A stretch of 64,000 nt of DNA, taken from contig JADLBC010000012.1 in assembly GCA_020847985.1 (NCBI GenBank), forward strand, positions 62,001 to 126,000, written 5' to 3'. Shown here piece after piece: positions 27,089 through 37,236 of this stretch (position 1 is its first letter; each line of letters begins with the position of its first letter). This stretch comes from Dehalococcoidia bacterium. GTDB taxonomy: Bacteria; Chloroflexota; Dehalococcoidia; Tepidiformales; Tepidiformaceae. Both the position numbers and the translations under genes were made by a program. The notes under the pieces were generated by a model. It was not told the DNA's origin. It was given only the letters and a program-made list of their open reading frames with translations, and searched no databases.

Positions 27089-28087
27089 TCAGTCCGTGAC
27101 GAGCACGGCGGCGCCCGATATTTCCCCGGCGGCGAGCCGCGAGAGCGCGCTATTCGCCTCCGCGAGCGGAAACGCCTCGACCTTCGTACGAACGGGAATG
27201 GCCGCCGCGAGCGCGAGGAATTCGCGCGCATCCTCGCGGGTGAAGTTCGCGACGCTGCGCAGGCTCCGCTCCCACCAGAGGTCTTCGTAGTCGAACCGGG
27301 GAATGCGATCCAGGTGGATGGCGTTGATCGCGACCGTGCCCCCGCGCGCGAGCGACTTCAGCGCGGCGATGACGACATCGCCCGAGGGCGCGAAGGTGAT
27401 GGCGGCATCGAGCGCGGCAGGGGGACGGTCGCCGTAGCCACCGGCCCAGATGGCGCCGAGTTCGCGGGCGGACCGCTGTTCGCGTTCGGAGCGGGTGCAG
27501 ACGAACACTTCGCACCCCCAGTGCAGCGCGACCTGGATGGCGCAGAGGGCGGAGGCGCCGAAGCCGAACAGGCCAAGCCGCCCGCCCGGCTGGATGCCGG
27601 ACACGTGCAGCGACCGGTAGCCGATGACGCCGCCGCAGAGCAGGGGCGCCGCGGCAAGGTCCGGGAAGGCGGCGGGCAGGCGATGCGCGAACTCGGCACG
27701 AACGGCGATCCGCGTGGCGTAGCCGCCATCGCGGTCCCAGCCGGTGAAGGTGGCGGCTTCGCAGAGGTTCTCGCGGCCGGCGAGGCACGAACGGCAGAGG
27801 CCGCAGGCGCCCGCGAGCCAGGCCACGCCCGCGCGGTCTCCGGTGGCCCAACCGGTGACGCCTTCGCCAATGGCGCGGACGTGCCGGGTGGCCTGGTGGC
27901 CGGGCACGATGGGGAGGCGTCGCGCGGCGAGGTCGCCTTCGGCCAGCTGAAGGTCGGTTCGGCAGACGCCGCACGCGGTCACTTCGAGGACGATTTCGCC
28001 GGGCGCGGGGACGGGGTCCGCGAGTTCCGTCAGCCTGAGCGGGGCGCTGGCCACGGGGGCGGGCGAATCGAGGAGCATGGCACGCAT
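27089..28087 (-). CDS. Zinc-binding alcohol dehydrogenase family protein
   Basis: VTACGVCRTDLQLAEGDLAARRLPIVPGHQATRHVRAIGEGV...GACGLCRSCLAGRENLCEAATFTGWDRDGGYA: MDR GHE-like and structural Zn Cys cluster. Confidence 0.92.
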   Translation of the reverse strand: MRAMLLDSPAPVASAPLRLTELADPVPAPGEIVLEVTACGVCRTDLQLAEGDLAARRLPIVPGHQATRHVRAIGEGVTGWATGDRAGVAWLAGACGLCRSCLAGRENLCEAATFTGWDRDGGYATRIAVRAEFAHRLPAAFPDLAAAPLLCGGVIGYRSLHVSGIQPGGRLGLFGFGASALCAIQVALHWGCEVFVCTRSEREQRSARELGAIWAGGYGDRPPAALDAAITFAPSGDVVIAALKSLARGGTVAINAIHLDRIPRFDYEDLWWERSLRSVANFTREDAREFLALAAAIPVRTKVEAFPLAEANSALSRLAAGEISGAAVLVTD

Positions 28088-28228
28088 GGCGGCCTCCCGG
28101 CTGGAGTGAAACGATTCAGCGGCCGACAATGCCCGCTGCGCGTTGGCGCCGGGCACAGCGTACCGGTGACGCTGCCAGCGCGCGCGCACGCGCCGGGGGC
28201 GCACGAAACAGCTCCACGCGGAGGTTCC

Positions 28229-29101
28229 ATGTCGAGTATCGCGGATGTCATCGCGGCGCTGCCGCTGCCCCTCATTTGCGCCCCCATGACGGGCGTCTCC
28301 GGCCCCGAACTGACGGCGGCGGCGTGCGTGGCCGGGGTCGCTGGCTCCTTCCCGACGGGGAACTGCCGGACGAGCGAGGAGCTGGAGGGGTGGCTCGCGG
28401 GCATCCAGGCGGCGCGCGCGGCTGCGTCGGCGGCGGGGCGGCAGGTGGGCCCCCTCGCGGTGAACCTCATCATTCGCGGCAACCGGCGCATCGCCGAGGA
28501 CATCGACCTGATCGTGAAGCACGGGGTGGACTTCGTCATCACGAGCGTCGGGTCGCCGGCGGAAGTGGTGGGGCCGCTGCACGCGGGCGGCGTCTCGATC
28601 ATCGCGGACGTGGCTTCGATGCATCACGCGGCGCGGGCCCTGGAGGCGGGTGTCGATGGCCTGGTGCTGCTGACAGCGGGGGCGGGCGGTCACACCGGCT
28701 GGGCGAACGGCTTCGCCTTCGTGCGCGCGGTGCGGGCGGAATATGCCGGGCCGGTGGTGATGGCCGGCGGCATCAGCGATGGCGCGGCGCTGTGGACGGC
28801 GCGCGTCCTCGGCTGCGACCTCGGGTACATGGGCACGAAATTCATCGCCACCGTGGAGGCGCGCGGCACGCCGGAGTACAAGGCCGCGCTGGTGACGAGC
28901 AGCCTCGACGACGTGACGCTCGGCATCGCGCCGAACGGCATCGCCGCGAGCCAGCTGAAGACGGCGGGCGGGAGCGCAGGGCATTCGGTCTCGGGTGTGC
29001 GCGCGGTCACGACGGCGGCGGCGCTAGTGGAGACGACGCGGCGCGAGTGGTTCGAGGCCATCCGCGGCACGGAAGCGCTCGCGGCGAAGCTGCTGGCCTA
29101 G
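28229..29101 (+). CDS. Nitronate monooxygenase-like flavoprotein
   Basis: LPLPLICAPMTGVSGPELTAAACVAGVAGSFPTGNCRT...AGAGGHTGWANGF...PVVMAGGISDGAALWTARVLGCDLGYMGTKFIAT: NMO-type TIM barrel. Confidence 0.88.
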   Translation: MSSIADVIAALPLPLICAPMTGVSGPELTAAACVAGVAGSFPTGNCRTSEELEGWLAGIQAARAAASAAGRQVGPLAVNLIIRGNRRIAEDIDLIVKHGVDFVITSVGSPAEVVGPLHAGGVSIIADVASMHHAARALEAGVDGLVLLTAGAGGHTGWANGFAFVRAVRAEYAGPVVMAGGISDGAALWTARVLGCDLGYMGTKFIATVEARGTPEYKAALVTSSLDDVTLGIAPNGIAASQLKTAGGSAGHSVSGVRAVTTAAALVETTRREWFEAIRGTEALAAKLLA

Positions 29102-29664
29102 CTTTCGAGGCTTTCGCGCAGGCGCACAAGCCATTCGAGCCGCTCGCGGTGCCACTTGCTCGCGAGTCCGCTTGAGCTGGGGATGACCCATGGCACGGTC
29201 ACGCCGCCGAGCCGTTCAGGCTGGGGGCCGTAGGGGCGCGCGGCGAGTTCGCGGGCGGGGAGGGCGAGCGCGTGGCGGCCGAAGTGCTGATAGATCCCGC
29301 GTCCGCTGAAGACGGCGACCCGCGGGGTGTGTGTTTCCAGTTCGCCGAGGAGGCGGCGGGCGCCGGCGGCGATCTCATCGGGTCGAAGCTCGCTGGCGCG
29401 AACGGTGGGGCGGCAGCAGAGGTCGGTGAAGCCGATGCCCGCTTCGTCCATGAGCGCGGCATCGTCGGCGGGGGTGACATCGCGGCCGGCGAGGCCGGAG
29501 GCGCTGAGCTGGCGCCAGAAGACGTTGCCGGGACGCGCATAGTAGTGTCCCGCCTCGGCGGAGAAGATGGCCGGGTTGTAGCCGACGAACACCAGCCTGA
29601 GGCCGTCGCGCAGATGGTGCGGGAGCGTACGGACGCCTTCGCACCAGGGTTCGAGCGGCGTCAC
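29098..29664 (-). CDS. Mismatch-specific / uracil-DNA glycosylase (MUG/TDG type)
   Basis: LRLVFVGYNPAIFSAEAGHYYARPGNVFWRQLSASGL...GIGFTDLCCRPT...VIPSSSGLAS: UDG superfamily motifs GYNP, IPSSSG. Confidence 0.88.
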   Translation of the reverse strand: MTPLEPWCEGVRTLPHHLRDGLRLVFVGYNPAIFSAEAGHYYARPGNVFWRQLSASGLAGRDVTPADDAALMDEAGIGFTDLCCRPTVRASELRPDEIAAGARRLLGELETHTPRVAVFSGRGIYQHFGRHALALPARELAARPYGPQPERLGGVTVPWVIPSSSGLASKWHRERLEWLVRLRESLES

Positions 29665-30182
29665 TTCTCGCGCTCCTCAAGGTGGAAACGCACCTTCGGC
29701 AGGTGAAGGCGCACAACCTCGGGCCGGGCGTCGCGGCGTTCGGTGCCGGGGAAGCGGATGACGACGCGCCGTTCGTCGCCCAGCGGCAGCGCGAGCGATG
29801 TATCGGCGATGGCCGGGTCGGGTGCGAGCGCCGGGAGCTTTTCGCCGGTGGTCAGTTCGAGTTCCCAGTCCGAGGGTTCCAGGGGCCACGCCTTGCGCGC
29901 GGTGATGTGGAACACGGCTTCGAACTGGCCGGGGTACTCGCGGCCCTGTGCATCGGGGACGCGGTTCACGGATTCGAGGACGATGACCTTGCCGTCGTTG
30001 TCGTAGGTTTCGCCGCGGAAGATGTCGGAAACGCCGAAGTAGTGATCGAAGACGCGGGGCATGACGAAAAGGGCGACGACGATGCCCACAGCGATGCCAA
30101 GGACCGCGCCGAGGGCGAGGCAGCCGGTCCGCCCGGCGGTCTCGGCGGGGTCTTTCACATCGAGGCGGCGGCGCTGGGTCAC
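29661..30182 (-). CDS. Membrane-anchored hypothetical protein
   Basis: One TM segment (GCLALGAVLGIAVGIVVALFVMPRVF) followed by an extracytoplasmic domain; overlaps the glycosylase start by 4 nt. Confidence 0.6.
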   Translation of the reverse strand: MTQRRRLDVKDPAETAGRTGCLALGAVLGIAVGIVVALFVMPRVFDHYFGVSDIFRGETYDNDGKVIVLESVNRVPDAQGREYPGQFEAVFHITARKAWPLEPSDWELELTTGEKLPALAPDPAIADTSLALPLGDERRVVIRFPGTERRDARPEVVRLHLPKVRFHLEEREK

Positions 30183-30218
30183 AGGGCGATGGTAGCGCCG
30201 TCCGGGCTTGCGGTCGGG

Positions 30219-30692
30219 TCAGGCGGCGCCTTCGGCGTGGGGGTCACGCGCGGCGCGTTTGCCACCACGGCGGGGCGCCCGGGTAAGGGCCTCGACATGG
30301 CGCAGCTCGGTGCCGGAAAGGCGGGGTGCGCGCCGGAGCACGGGTGCCAGCCAGGCCCGGGCCTCGGCGTCGTTCTCAAAGGTGGCGATGCCCTCGGCGG
30401 GGATGCGCGAATAGCGGACGAGGCGCTCGCCGAGGCGGCGGCGCGTGCCTTCGCCGATGAGGGCGATACGCATGCCGTCGCGATACCCCGCGGCGAGCGC
30501 GGTGGCGACAAGCAGCAGACCGCCGGGTCCGCGGCGCAGCGACGTGGTATCGCAGGTGATCGCGGAGATGCGGCCCGCATCGGCGAGCGTGAACGCCTGG
30601 GAGGCGGCGCGCAGCGCTTCGGCGGTGCTCACGCGGCCGGTGAGTATCACGAGCAGCTGATTGGTCTCGGGTTCTACGCGGATGGAATACAT
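30219..30692 (-). CDS. SpoIIAA/STAS-like hypothetical protein
   Basis: MYSIRVEPETNQLLVILTGRVSTAEALRAASQAFTLADAGRISAITCDTTSLRRGPGG; STAS-like length and secondary-structure pattern. Confidence 0.5.
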   Translation of the reverse strand: MYSIRVEPETNQLLVILTGRVSTAEALRAASQAFTLADAGRISAITCDTTSLRRGPGGLLLVATALAAGYRDGMRIALIGEGTRRRLGERLVRYSRIPAEGIATFENDAEARAWLAPVLRRAPRLSGTELRHVEALTRAPRRGGKRAARDPHAEGAA

Positions 30693-30792
30693 GGACGGCC
30701 CCTGCCCATTCTGCGGACAGTCTGTGCCGGCCGCCGGCGGCGGACAGTCAGGGGTTCTCCGGATTCTGGGGGGCGATCCCCCGTACGCGGTG

Positions 30793-31842
30793 CTACCCGG
30801 CGGCTTCGAAGCGGGCGGGCGTGGGCGCCTGGTCCCCGGCGCGAACGCGGACGCGGCCGCGCAACAGGCCGCCGAGCCGTTCGCGCACGAGGGGGAGGTC
30901 GGTGCTGGGGGCGCGGGCGAAGAGGGCGATGGTATCGGCGTAGGCGCCCAGGTCGTCGTAGCCGCGGGCGAAGCGGCGGCAGAGCCAGGCGGCCTGGAAC
31001 GGCGTCGTGCCGGGGAGCGCCTCGAAGAGGATCGCTTCGGGGAGCGCAGGCAGCGTCACGATGCGCGGCAGGAGCGTCGCGTCGTCGCGGCTGGTGATGC
31101 GCTGGCCGCGGAGGGCGCGTGTGAGTGCGCCGCTGACCTGCTGCGGCGTGACGGGGAGGGTCAGCCAATCGCTGGCGCCCGCGCGAAGGGCCCCGCGCAG
31201 GTCGGATTCTGTGGCGATGGTGGTGAGGACGACCGTCGCCTGGCGCCGCGTGCCATCCTCGGTGGTGCGCTGGCGGGCGTAGCCGCTGTTCGATGCTTCG
31301 ACGATGAGGACGGAGCCGCCGCGTTCAATGGCGACCCCCATCTTCGTGCAGGCGGTTTCGACGGCGGCGCGGGCCGCGAAGTCGCCGATATCGGCATCGA
31401 CGGTGAGGCTGCGGAGGTTCGGGTGGGGCCATTCGCCGTAGCGCCCATCGATGACGCGGAAGGAACGGCCTCGAGCGCTCGCGCCGGCCCCGGCGAGGGA
31501 GCCAACCCAGGCGGCGCAGGCCGTGCACACCAGGAGCTTCGCCCAGGGCGCCCGGGGGAGGTCGGCGACGATGGAGAGGGGCGCGGCCGTGGGAACGCGG
31601 CAGACCTGGCACTGGTCGGCGAAGACCATCGCGCGGCCGCCGCCGCTGGGCGAGGCGAGGAGGCCGGTATCGCCATCGGCGCGCACTTCGCCGACGGTGT
31701 GTTCGAGCCAGCAGAGGCATTCGAGACAGAGGGCGCGCTGCCAGCCATCGGCGGCGGGGGCGGCGCCGCGCAGGGCAAGGACGAACGCCGCCTCGGCGCT
31801 TCCGCAGCATGCACAGGGTCTCGTCGCCATCCCTTCGATCAT
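30793..31842 (-). CDS. Double zinc-ribbon plus receiver-like domain protein
   Basis: CACCGS...CLECLCW and CQVC...CTACAAW Cys pairs; then SVLIVEASNSGYARQRTTEDGTRRQATVVLTTIATESDLRGALRAGASDWLTLPVTPQQV resembling a REC fold end. Confidence 0.55.
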   Translation of the reverse strand: MIEGMATRPCACCGSAEAAFVLALRGAAPAADGWQRALCLECLCWLEHTVGEVRADGDTGLLASPSGGGRAMVFADQCQVCRVPTAAPLSIVADLPRAPWAKLLVCTACAAWVGSLAGAGASARGRSFRVIDGRYGEWPHPNLRSLTVDADIGDFAARAAVETACTKMGVAIERGGSVLIVEASNSGYARQRTTEDGTRRQATVVLTTIATESDLRGALRAGASDWLTLPVTPQQVSGALTRALRGQRITSRDDATLLPRIVTLPALPEAILFEALPGTTPFQAAWLCRRFARGYDDLGAYADTIALFARAPSTDLPLVRERLGGLLRGRVRVRAGDQAPTPARFEAAG

Positions 31843-31874
31843 CGGCCAGCGAATGGCGGAATGAACGGTGGGAA

Positions 31875-32624
31875 TCAGCCGATTTCGAGGTCGGCGGCGA
31901 CGGCGAAGTGGTCGCTGGGGTAAAGGGTCGCGTCGGCGGGATGCGGTTCGTTGCAGGCGAGCCAGGCGCGCACGGCGGTGACGTTCCCGCGCAGCCAGAG
32001 GTAATCGACGCAGGCGGGGTCGCCGTCGATATCCATGGTGGGCGCCTGGATGCCGGAGGGCCAGGTGAAGGCGGGCTCGGCGCCGTTGGCCTCGACGAAG
32101 GCGGAGCGGAAGCCGGCGGCGCGCATCACGTCGCAGGCGGGCTCGACCGGGGGCGCGTTGAAATCGCCGGCGATGATGCAGGCGTCGGCGGCGGGGGCGT
32201 CGTCCATCCAGCGGACGATGGCGGCAGCCTGGCGGGCACGGACCTCGGGCTCATCGCGCCGGTGGTGGAGGTGCGTGTTCGCGACCCAGGCGGTGCGCTG
32301 GCCTTCAAGCAGGAGCAGGACGCGGTGCACGACGCGGTTCGGTTCGAGGCGCAGTTCCTGCTGGCCCATAGCGTCGCCGGTGCGGACGAGGATGGCGTTG
32401 CCGAAATCGGGGTAGCGCGGGCTGCGGGCGATGAAGCTCCGGTAGGTGTGCGCGGGGACGGCGTTCGCGAGCAGGTCGTCCTGGCGGTCGTCGCCGAAGC
32501 TGACTTCCTGGAGGGCGGCGACATCCGGCGCGAAGGCGGCGAAGGCGGATGCCAGCAGCGGGCGGCGCTCGCTCCAGCGGTCGTTGAGGTTGCGAAGGTT
32601 GAAGGTGGCGGCGGTGATGCGCAC
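31875..32624 (-). CDS. Endonuclease/exonuclease/phosphatase (EEP) family protein
   Basis: VRITAATFNLRNLNDRWSERRPLLASAFAAFAPDVAALQEVSFG...ANTHLHHR...IIAGDFNAPP...VDYLWLRG...YPSDHFAVAADL. Confidence 0.92.
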   Translation of the reverse strand: MRITAATFNLRNLNDRWSERRPLLASAFAAFAPDVAALQEVSFGDDRQDDLLANAVPAHTYRSFIARSPRYPDFGNAILVRTGDAMGQQELRLEPNRVVHRVLLLLEGQRTAWVANTHLHHRRDEPEVRARQAAAIVRWMDDAPAADACIIAGDFNAPPVEPACDVMRAAGFRSAFVEANGAEPAFTWPSGIQAPTMDIDGDPACVDYLWLRGNVTAVRAWLACNEPHPADATLYPSDHFAVAADLEIG

Positions 32625-32705
32625 GGGTGTCCTTTCCGGTGTGGGTGTGGGTTTTGGAAAGATGGTGGGCCGGGGGCGGGGCCGGTGCTGCATTACAATG
32701 CTCGC

Positions 32706-33875
32706 ATGGCCACGTTCGCCGGTCTCGGGACGGCACACGACTGGCGGCAGGCGCTGGACCAGGCGCTGGGCGAAGGGGCCCCGGGGAGCGCCGACGCGGT
32801 ATTCGTCTTCGCGAGCTCGCACTACCTGGCGGCCTTCGGGGAGATCCTGGGCGTGGTGCAGGAGCGCTTGCGGCCGAAGACGCTCCTCGGCTGCTCGGGG
32901 CAGGCGATCATCGGGCCAGGACGCGAAATGGAGGGCGTCCCGGCGCTGAGCGTGCTGTCGCTGCGGCTGCCGGGCGCGATGGTGCGGGCGTTCCACATCA
33001 CGCAGGAGTTCCTCGCGCTGGCGGAGGCGCCGGAGGCGTGGCACGAGGCACTGGGCTTGCGGCCCGAGGCGGTCAACGCGTGGGTGATCCTCGCGGACCC
33101 GTTCACCTTCGATAGTGAGGCGCTGCTGGCGCGCTTATCGAGTGCGTACCCGGGTGCGCCACTGGTCGGGGGGATGGCTTCCTCGGCGGGGGTTGGGCAG
33201 CATACGCAGCTCTTCCTGGGGAGCGAAGTACACCACTCCGGGGCGCTCCTGCTGGCCATCGGAGGGGCGTGGGGCGTGCGGCCGGTGGTATCGCAGGGGG
33301 CGGCGCCCATCGGCGAGACGTGGACAATCACGGAAGCCGACCGGAACATCGTGCGGGCCATCGGCGGGCGGCCGCCGCTGGAGGTGCTGGTGGATACGCT
33401 GCGTGCGCTCCCGCCGGACGTGCAGCAGCGGGCATCGCGGAACCTGCTGGTGGGGCTGGCGATGGACGAATACCGGGACGAGTTCCGGCGGGGGGACTTC
33501 CTCATTCGCAACCTGCTCGGGGCCGACCAGGCATCGGGGATCGTGGCCATCGGCGATGTGCCGCGCGTGGGGCAGACGCTGCAGTTCCAGGTGCGCGATG
33601 GCAACGCCGCCGACGAGGAGTTGCGCGAGATGCTCTTCGAGGCGCGCACGGGACTCGGCGCGCGGGAACCCGCGGGGGGGCTGCTGTTCGCATGCAACGG
33701 GCGCGGCATGGGGCTCTTCGGTTCGCCCCATCACGATGCGCGGGCGATCGAGCGGGAGTTTGCGAGCCTGCCGGTGGCGGGCTTTTTCTGCAACGGCGAA
33801 ATCGGGCCCGTGGCCGGGAGGAACTTCCTGCACGGGTTCACGGCGAGCATCGCGCTCTTCGTACCGGTGGCGTAG
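32706..33875 (+). CDS. FIST N/C domain sensory protein
   Basis: MATFAGLGTAHDWRQAL...DAVFVFASSHYLAAFGEILGVVQERLRPKTLLGCSGQAIIGPGREMEG...GLLFACNGRGMGLFGSPHHDARAIEREFASLPVAGFFCNGEIGPV. Confidence 0.9.
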   Translation: MATFAGLGTAHDWRQALDQALGEGAPGSADAVFVFASSHYLAAFGEILGVVQERLRPKTLLGCSGQAIIGPGREMEGVPALSVLSLRLPGAMVRAFHITQEFLALAEAPEAWHEALGLRPEAVNAWVILADPFTFDSEALLARLSSAYPGAPLVGGMASSAGVGQHTQLFLGSEVHHSGALLLAIGGAWGVRPVVSQGAAPIGETWTITEADRNIVRAIGGRPPLEVLVDTLRALPPDVQQRASRNLLVGLAMDEYRDEFRRGDFLIRNLLGADQASGIVAIGDVPRVGQTLQFQVRDGNAADEELREMLFEARTGLGAREPAGGLLFACNGRGMGLFGSPHHDARAIEREFASLPVAGFFCNGEIGPVAGRNFLHGFTASIALFVPVA

Positions 33876-34088
33876 GGGCGGCTGCGCGGCGAAGTCCACA
33901 CAGGCGAATATCGCGCTTGCGGGGCGATCGCGGCGTGTGCCACGATGCCGGGACTGCTTCGCGAAGCGAGGGCCTGGATGCCGTGCTGAGACCGGATACG
34001 CCCGCTTTGGCGGCTGCCTGACGCGCAGCCAGCGATGCAGCGCGCGGCGCACAGCTCCGTGCCGCGCCCACTCCCCCGGAGTTCCCGA

Positions 34089-35012
34089 GTGACTGAGAAC
34101 GCGGTCGAGGCGCAGGGCCTCGTCAAACGGTATGGGCCGTTCACGGCCGTCGATGGCATCGGCTTCGCGGTGCGCGAAGGCGAATGCTTCGGCTTCCTCG
34201 GCCCCAACGGCGCCGGCAAAAGCACGACCATCAAGATGATCTCGTGCCTTTCGCCCGTGAGCTGGGGCACGCTGCGGGTGGCCGGGCTCGACCCGCGAAC
34301 CGACGCGCGGCGGATCAAGTCGCAGCTTGGCGTGGTCCCGCAGGAGGACAACCTGGACGAGGACCTCCCGGTGCGGAAGAACCTGGAGGTCTATGCGCGC
34401 TACTACGGTCTTTCGAAGGCGGTGGCGGACACGCGCATCGATGACGCCCTGGCGCTCTTCCAGCTGACGGAGAAGGCGGCTTCGAAGATCGGGGACCTTT
34501 CGGGCGGGATGAAGCGCCGCCTGGTGATCGCGCGCTCGCTGGTGAGCGAGCCGCGCATCCTCGTGCTCGATGAGCCGACGACGGGGCTGGACCCGCAGGC
34601 GCGCCACAACGTGTGGCAGAAGCTGCGGCTGCTGAAGGCGCGCGGCGTGACCATGATCCTGACGACGCACTACATGGACGAAGCGGCGCACCTCTGCGAC
34701 CGGCTCGTGATCATGCACCGGGGCACCATCCTCACGGAGGGGAACCCGCACGCGCTCATCGGCCAGCACGCGGGGAACGAGGTGCTGGAGCTGCGCATGG
34801 AACCGGAAGAGCGCGCACCGCTCCTGGGCGAGCTTGGGGCGATCGCGGGCGTGACCGTGGAGGAGGTCGAGGACCTGGTCTACGTGTACGGGGCGGGACA
34901 ACGCGCGCGGGACCTGGCGCTCGGCATCAGCGACCCGGGGAGGGCGTTCCTGCGCCCGGGCAACCTGGAGGATGTGTTCCTCCGCCTCACGGGAAGGGGG
35001 CTGCTGGATTGA
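34089..35012 (+). CDS. ABC transporter ATP-binding protein
   Basis: VTENAVEAQGLVKRYGPFTAVDGIGFAVREGECFGFLGPNGAGKSTTIKMI...LSGGMKRRLVIARSLVSEPRILVLDEPTTGLDP. Confidence 0.95.
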   Translation: MTENAVEAQGLVKRYGPFTAVDGIGFAVREGECFGFLGPNGAGKSTTIKMISCLSPVSWGTLRVAGLDPRTDARRIKSQLGVVPQEDNLDEDLPVRKNLEVYARYYGLSKAVADTRIDDALALFQLTEKAASKIGDLSGGMKRRLVIARSLVSEPRILVLDEPTTGLDPQARHNVWQKLRLLKARGVTMILTTHYMDEAAHLCDRLVIMHRGTILTEGNPHALIGQHAGNEVLELRMEPEERAPLLGELGAIAGVTVEEVEDLVYVYGAGQRARDLALGISDPGRAFLRPGNLEDVFLRLTGRGLLD

Positions 35013-35800
35013 CCGCGTTCGTGAAGCAACCGGACCTTTCGGCGGGGGCGCTGCACGTGTGGCAACGCAACCGCGATGTGCTGCTGCAGCTGTGGAAGTC
35101 GGAGTTCGTGGCCCAGCTGCTGGAACCACCGTTCGTGATCTTCGCGCTCGGCCTGGGGCTGGGGAAGTTCGTCGAGCTGGACAACGGGCAGGATTACGTG
35201 GCGTTCCTCGCGCCCGGGCTGCTGGCGATGTTCCCGATGTTCACGGCGGTGTTCGAATGCGCCTGGAACAGCTACCTGCGGCTCGACCAGGGGACCTACC
35301 GGGCGATCCTGGCGACGCCGGCGAGCATCGACGACATCATCACCGGGGAGATCCTCTGGGGGGCGACGCGATCGACCGTGAACGCGGCGTACATCCTGCT
35401 GGTGGCGGCGCTGCTGACGCCGTGGCTGGGGATGGTGGATTCGCCGTGGGCGATCCTGTGCGTGCCGGTGGCGGTGATCCCGGGCATCTTCTTCAGCGCC
35501 ATGTCCATCCTCTTCGCCTCGGTGGCGAAGGCAATGAGCCAGTTCGGCTACTTCTTCAACCTCGTGATTAACCCGATGTTCTGGTTCGGCGGCGCCTTCT
35601 TCCCGACGGATTCGCTGCCGGCGTGGGGGCGGGTGGTGGCGTGGTGCATCCCGCTCACGCACGCGACGGCGCTCTACCGGGGGTTCATCACGGGTGAGCT
35701 GGAATGGAGCATGGCGGGCGACTTCGCCTGGCTGGTGGTGGCGACGGGCATCACCTACCTGGCCGCGCTCTGGAGCATGCGGCGGCGGCTGACGGAGTAG
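35009..35800 (+). CDS. ABC-2 type transporter permease (NodJ-like)
   Basis: Six TM-like segments, ATPASIDDIITGEILWGATRSTVNAAYILLVAAL...MFWFGGAFFPTDSLP; 4-nt overlap with ATPase gene. Confidence 0.9.
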   Translation: MTAFVKQPDLSAGALHVWQRNRDVLLQLWKSEFVAQLLEPPFVIFALGLGLGKFVELDNGQDYVAFLAPGLLAMFPMFTAVFECAWNSYLRLDQGTYRAILATPASIDDIITGEILWGATRSTVNAAYILLVAALLTPWLGMVDSPWAILCVPVAVIPGIFFSAMSILFASVAKAMSQFGYFFNLVINPMFWFGGAFFPTDSLPAWGRVVAWCIPLTHATALYRGFITGELEWSMAGDFAWLVVATGITYLAALWSMRRRLTE

Positions 35801-35918
35801 CCGCGCGCATGGACGGCCCGTGACCGATGCCCGCGGGGCATGATTGCGCGGCCCGGCCGCTCTTGGACTGCGACGGGATGTGCCGCTACTTTTGAGCCAT
35901 CACGCCGGAGGCAGCGCC

Positions 35919-37010
35919 ATGCCCAGCTTCAAAATCCTCGTCACGCCGGGAGACGGCATCGGGCCGGAAGTCATGGAGGAGGCCCTGAAGACGCTGGGCC
36001 GCGTCCAGCGGATGTTCGGGCACGAGTTCGAATACGACGAGGAGACGATCGGCGGCGCGGGCATCGACAAGTACGGCGTGGCCCTGCGGCCGGAGACGGT
36101 GGCGAAGGCGAAGGCGTCGCGGGCGGTGCTCTTCGGCGCCGTGGGCGGCCCGAAGTGGGACGACCCGAAGGCGATCGTGCGGCCGGAAGACGCGATCCTG
36201 GGGATGCGCAAGCAGCTGGGGCTGTTCGCGAACCTGCGGCCGGTGCGCGTGCACCCGCTCATGCTCAGCGATAGCACGCTCAAGCCCGAGGTGCTGGAAG
36301 GCACCGACATGGTGGTCATCCGCGAACTCACGGGGGGGCTGTATTTCGGCCAGCCAAAGAAGCGCTGGGAGAGCGCGAGCGGCCGCCAGGGCGTGGACAC
36401 ACTTCGCTACAGCGAGAAAGAGATTGTGCGGATCATGCACGTCGCCTTCCAGCTCGCCCGCCAGCGGCGCAAGAAGGTGACGAGCGTCGACAAGGCGAAC
36501 GTGCTGCGAACGGGCCAGCTCTGGCGGGAGATCGCCGTGGAGGTTGGCAAGGAGTACCCGGACGTCGCGCTCGAGCACCTGCTCGTGGACGCGGCGGCGA
36601 TGCAGCTCCTGCGGCGCCCGGCGAGCTTCGATGTGATGGTGACGGAGAACATGTTCGGCGACATCCTCACGGACGAGGCGGCGATGCTCGCGGGGTCGAT
36701 GGGGATGATGCCTTCGGCGAGCCTGGGCAAGCGCAGGAAGGACGGCACGGGCATCGGCCTCTACGAGCCGATCCACGGGAGCGCGCCGGACATCGCGGGC
36801 CAGGGGAAGGCGAACCCGCTGGCGATGATCCTGAGCGCGGCGATGATGCTGCGGCTTTCGCTCGGGCTGGAAGCGGAAGCGGCGGCGATCGAGGAGGCGG
36901 TGGATGCGGCCATTCGCGACGGCTACCGCACGCCCGATATCGCCGGGACGGGCGCGCACGTGGTGAACACGACGAAGATGGGGGACCTGGTGGCGGAGCG
37001 CCTGGGGTAG
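35919..37010 (+). CDS. leuB: 3-isopropylmalate dehydrogenase
   Basis: [26 protein letters not shown]...[15 protein letters not shown]...[27 protein letters not shown]...[23 protein letters not shown]. Confidence 0.95.
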   Translation: MPSFKILVTPGDGIGPEVMEEALKTLGRVQRMFGHEFEYDEETIGGAGIDKYGVALRPETVAKAKASRAVLFGAVGGPKWDDPKAIVRPEDAILGMRKQLGLFANLRPVRVHPLMLSDSTLKPEVLEGTDMVVIRELTGGLYFGQPKKRWESASGRQGVDTLRYSEKEIVRIMHVAFQLARQRRKKVTSVDKANVLRTGQLWREIAVEVGKEYPDVALEHLLVDAAAMQLLRRPASFDVMVTENMFGDILTDEAAMLAGSMGMMPSASLGKRRKDGTGIGLYEPIHGSAPDIAGQGKANPLAMILSAAMMLRLSLGLEAEAAAIEEAVDAAIRDGYRTPDIAGTGAHVVNTTKMGDLVAERLG

Positions 37011-37028
37011 CACGCGTGCCGCTTACGC

Positions 37029-37193
37029 GTGAAGTCTCTGAGGAAGCCCTCCGCATCCCGTCGTGCCGAAGGGATGAAAATCCCCGACTCGATCATCCTG
37101 GCGACCGCTCGAATGCTCGGGTGTCCGCTCCTCACTCGAAACAGCCGGGACTTCGGCGATGTACGGGGCGCGATCGTCCCGTACGGCCCATAG
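37029..37193 (+). pseudogene. PIN-domain (VapC-like) C-terminal remnant
   Basis: VKSLRKPSASRRAEGMKIPDSIILATARMLGCPLLTRNSRDFGDVRGAIVPYGP*: matches the IPDxIIxATA...LLTRNxxDF...VP(Y) tail of PIN toxins; N-terminal half absent. Confidence 0.65.
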
Positions 37194-37236
37194 CTGCCCC
37201 CTTCCCCTGCTCCCGGCGCCGCCCTACGCTCCGTGC

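Noticed and set aside
35827-35841. ATGCCC-GCG-GGGCAT palindrome before leuB
   Set aside because: Short and GC-rich; expected by chance at this base composition.
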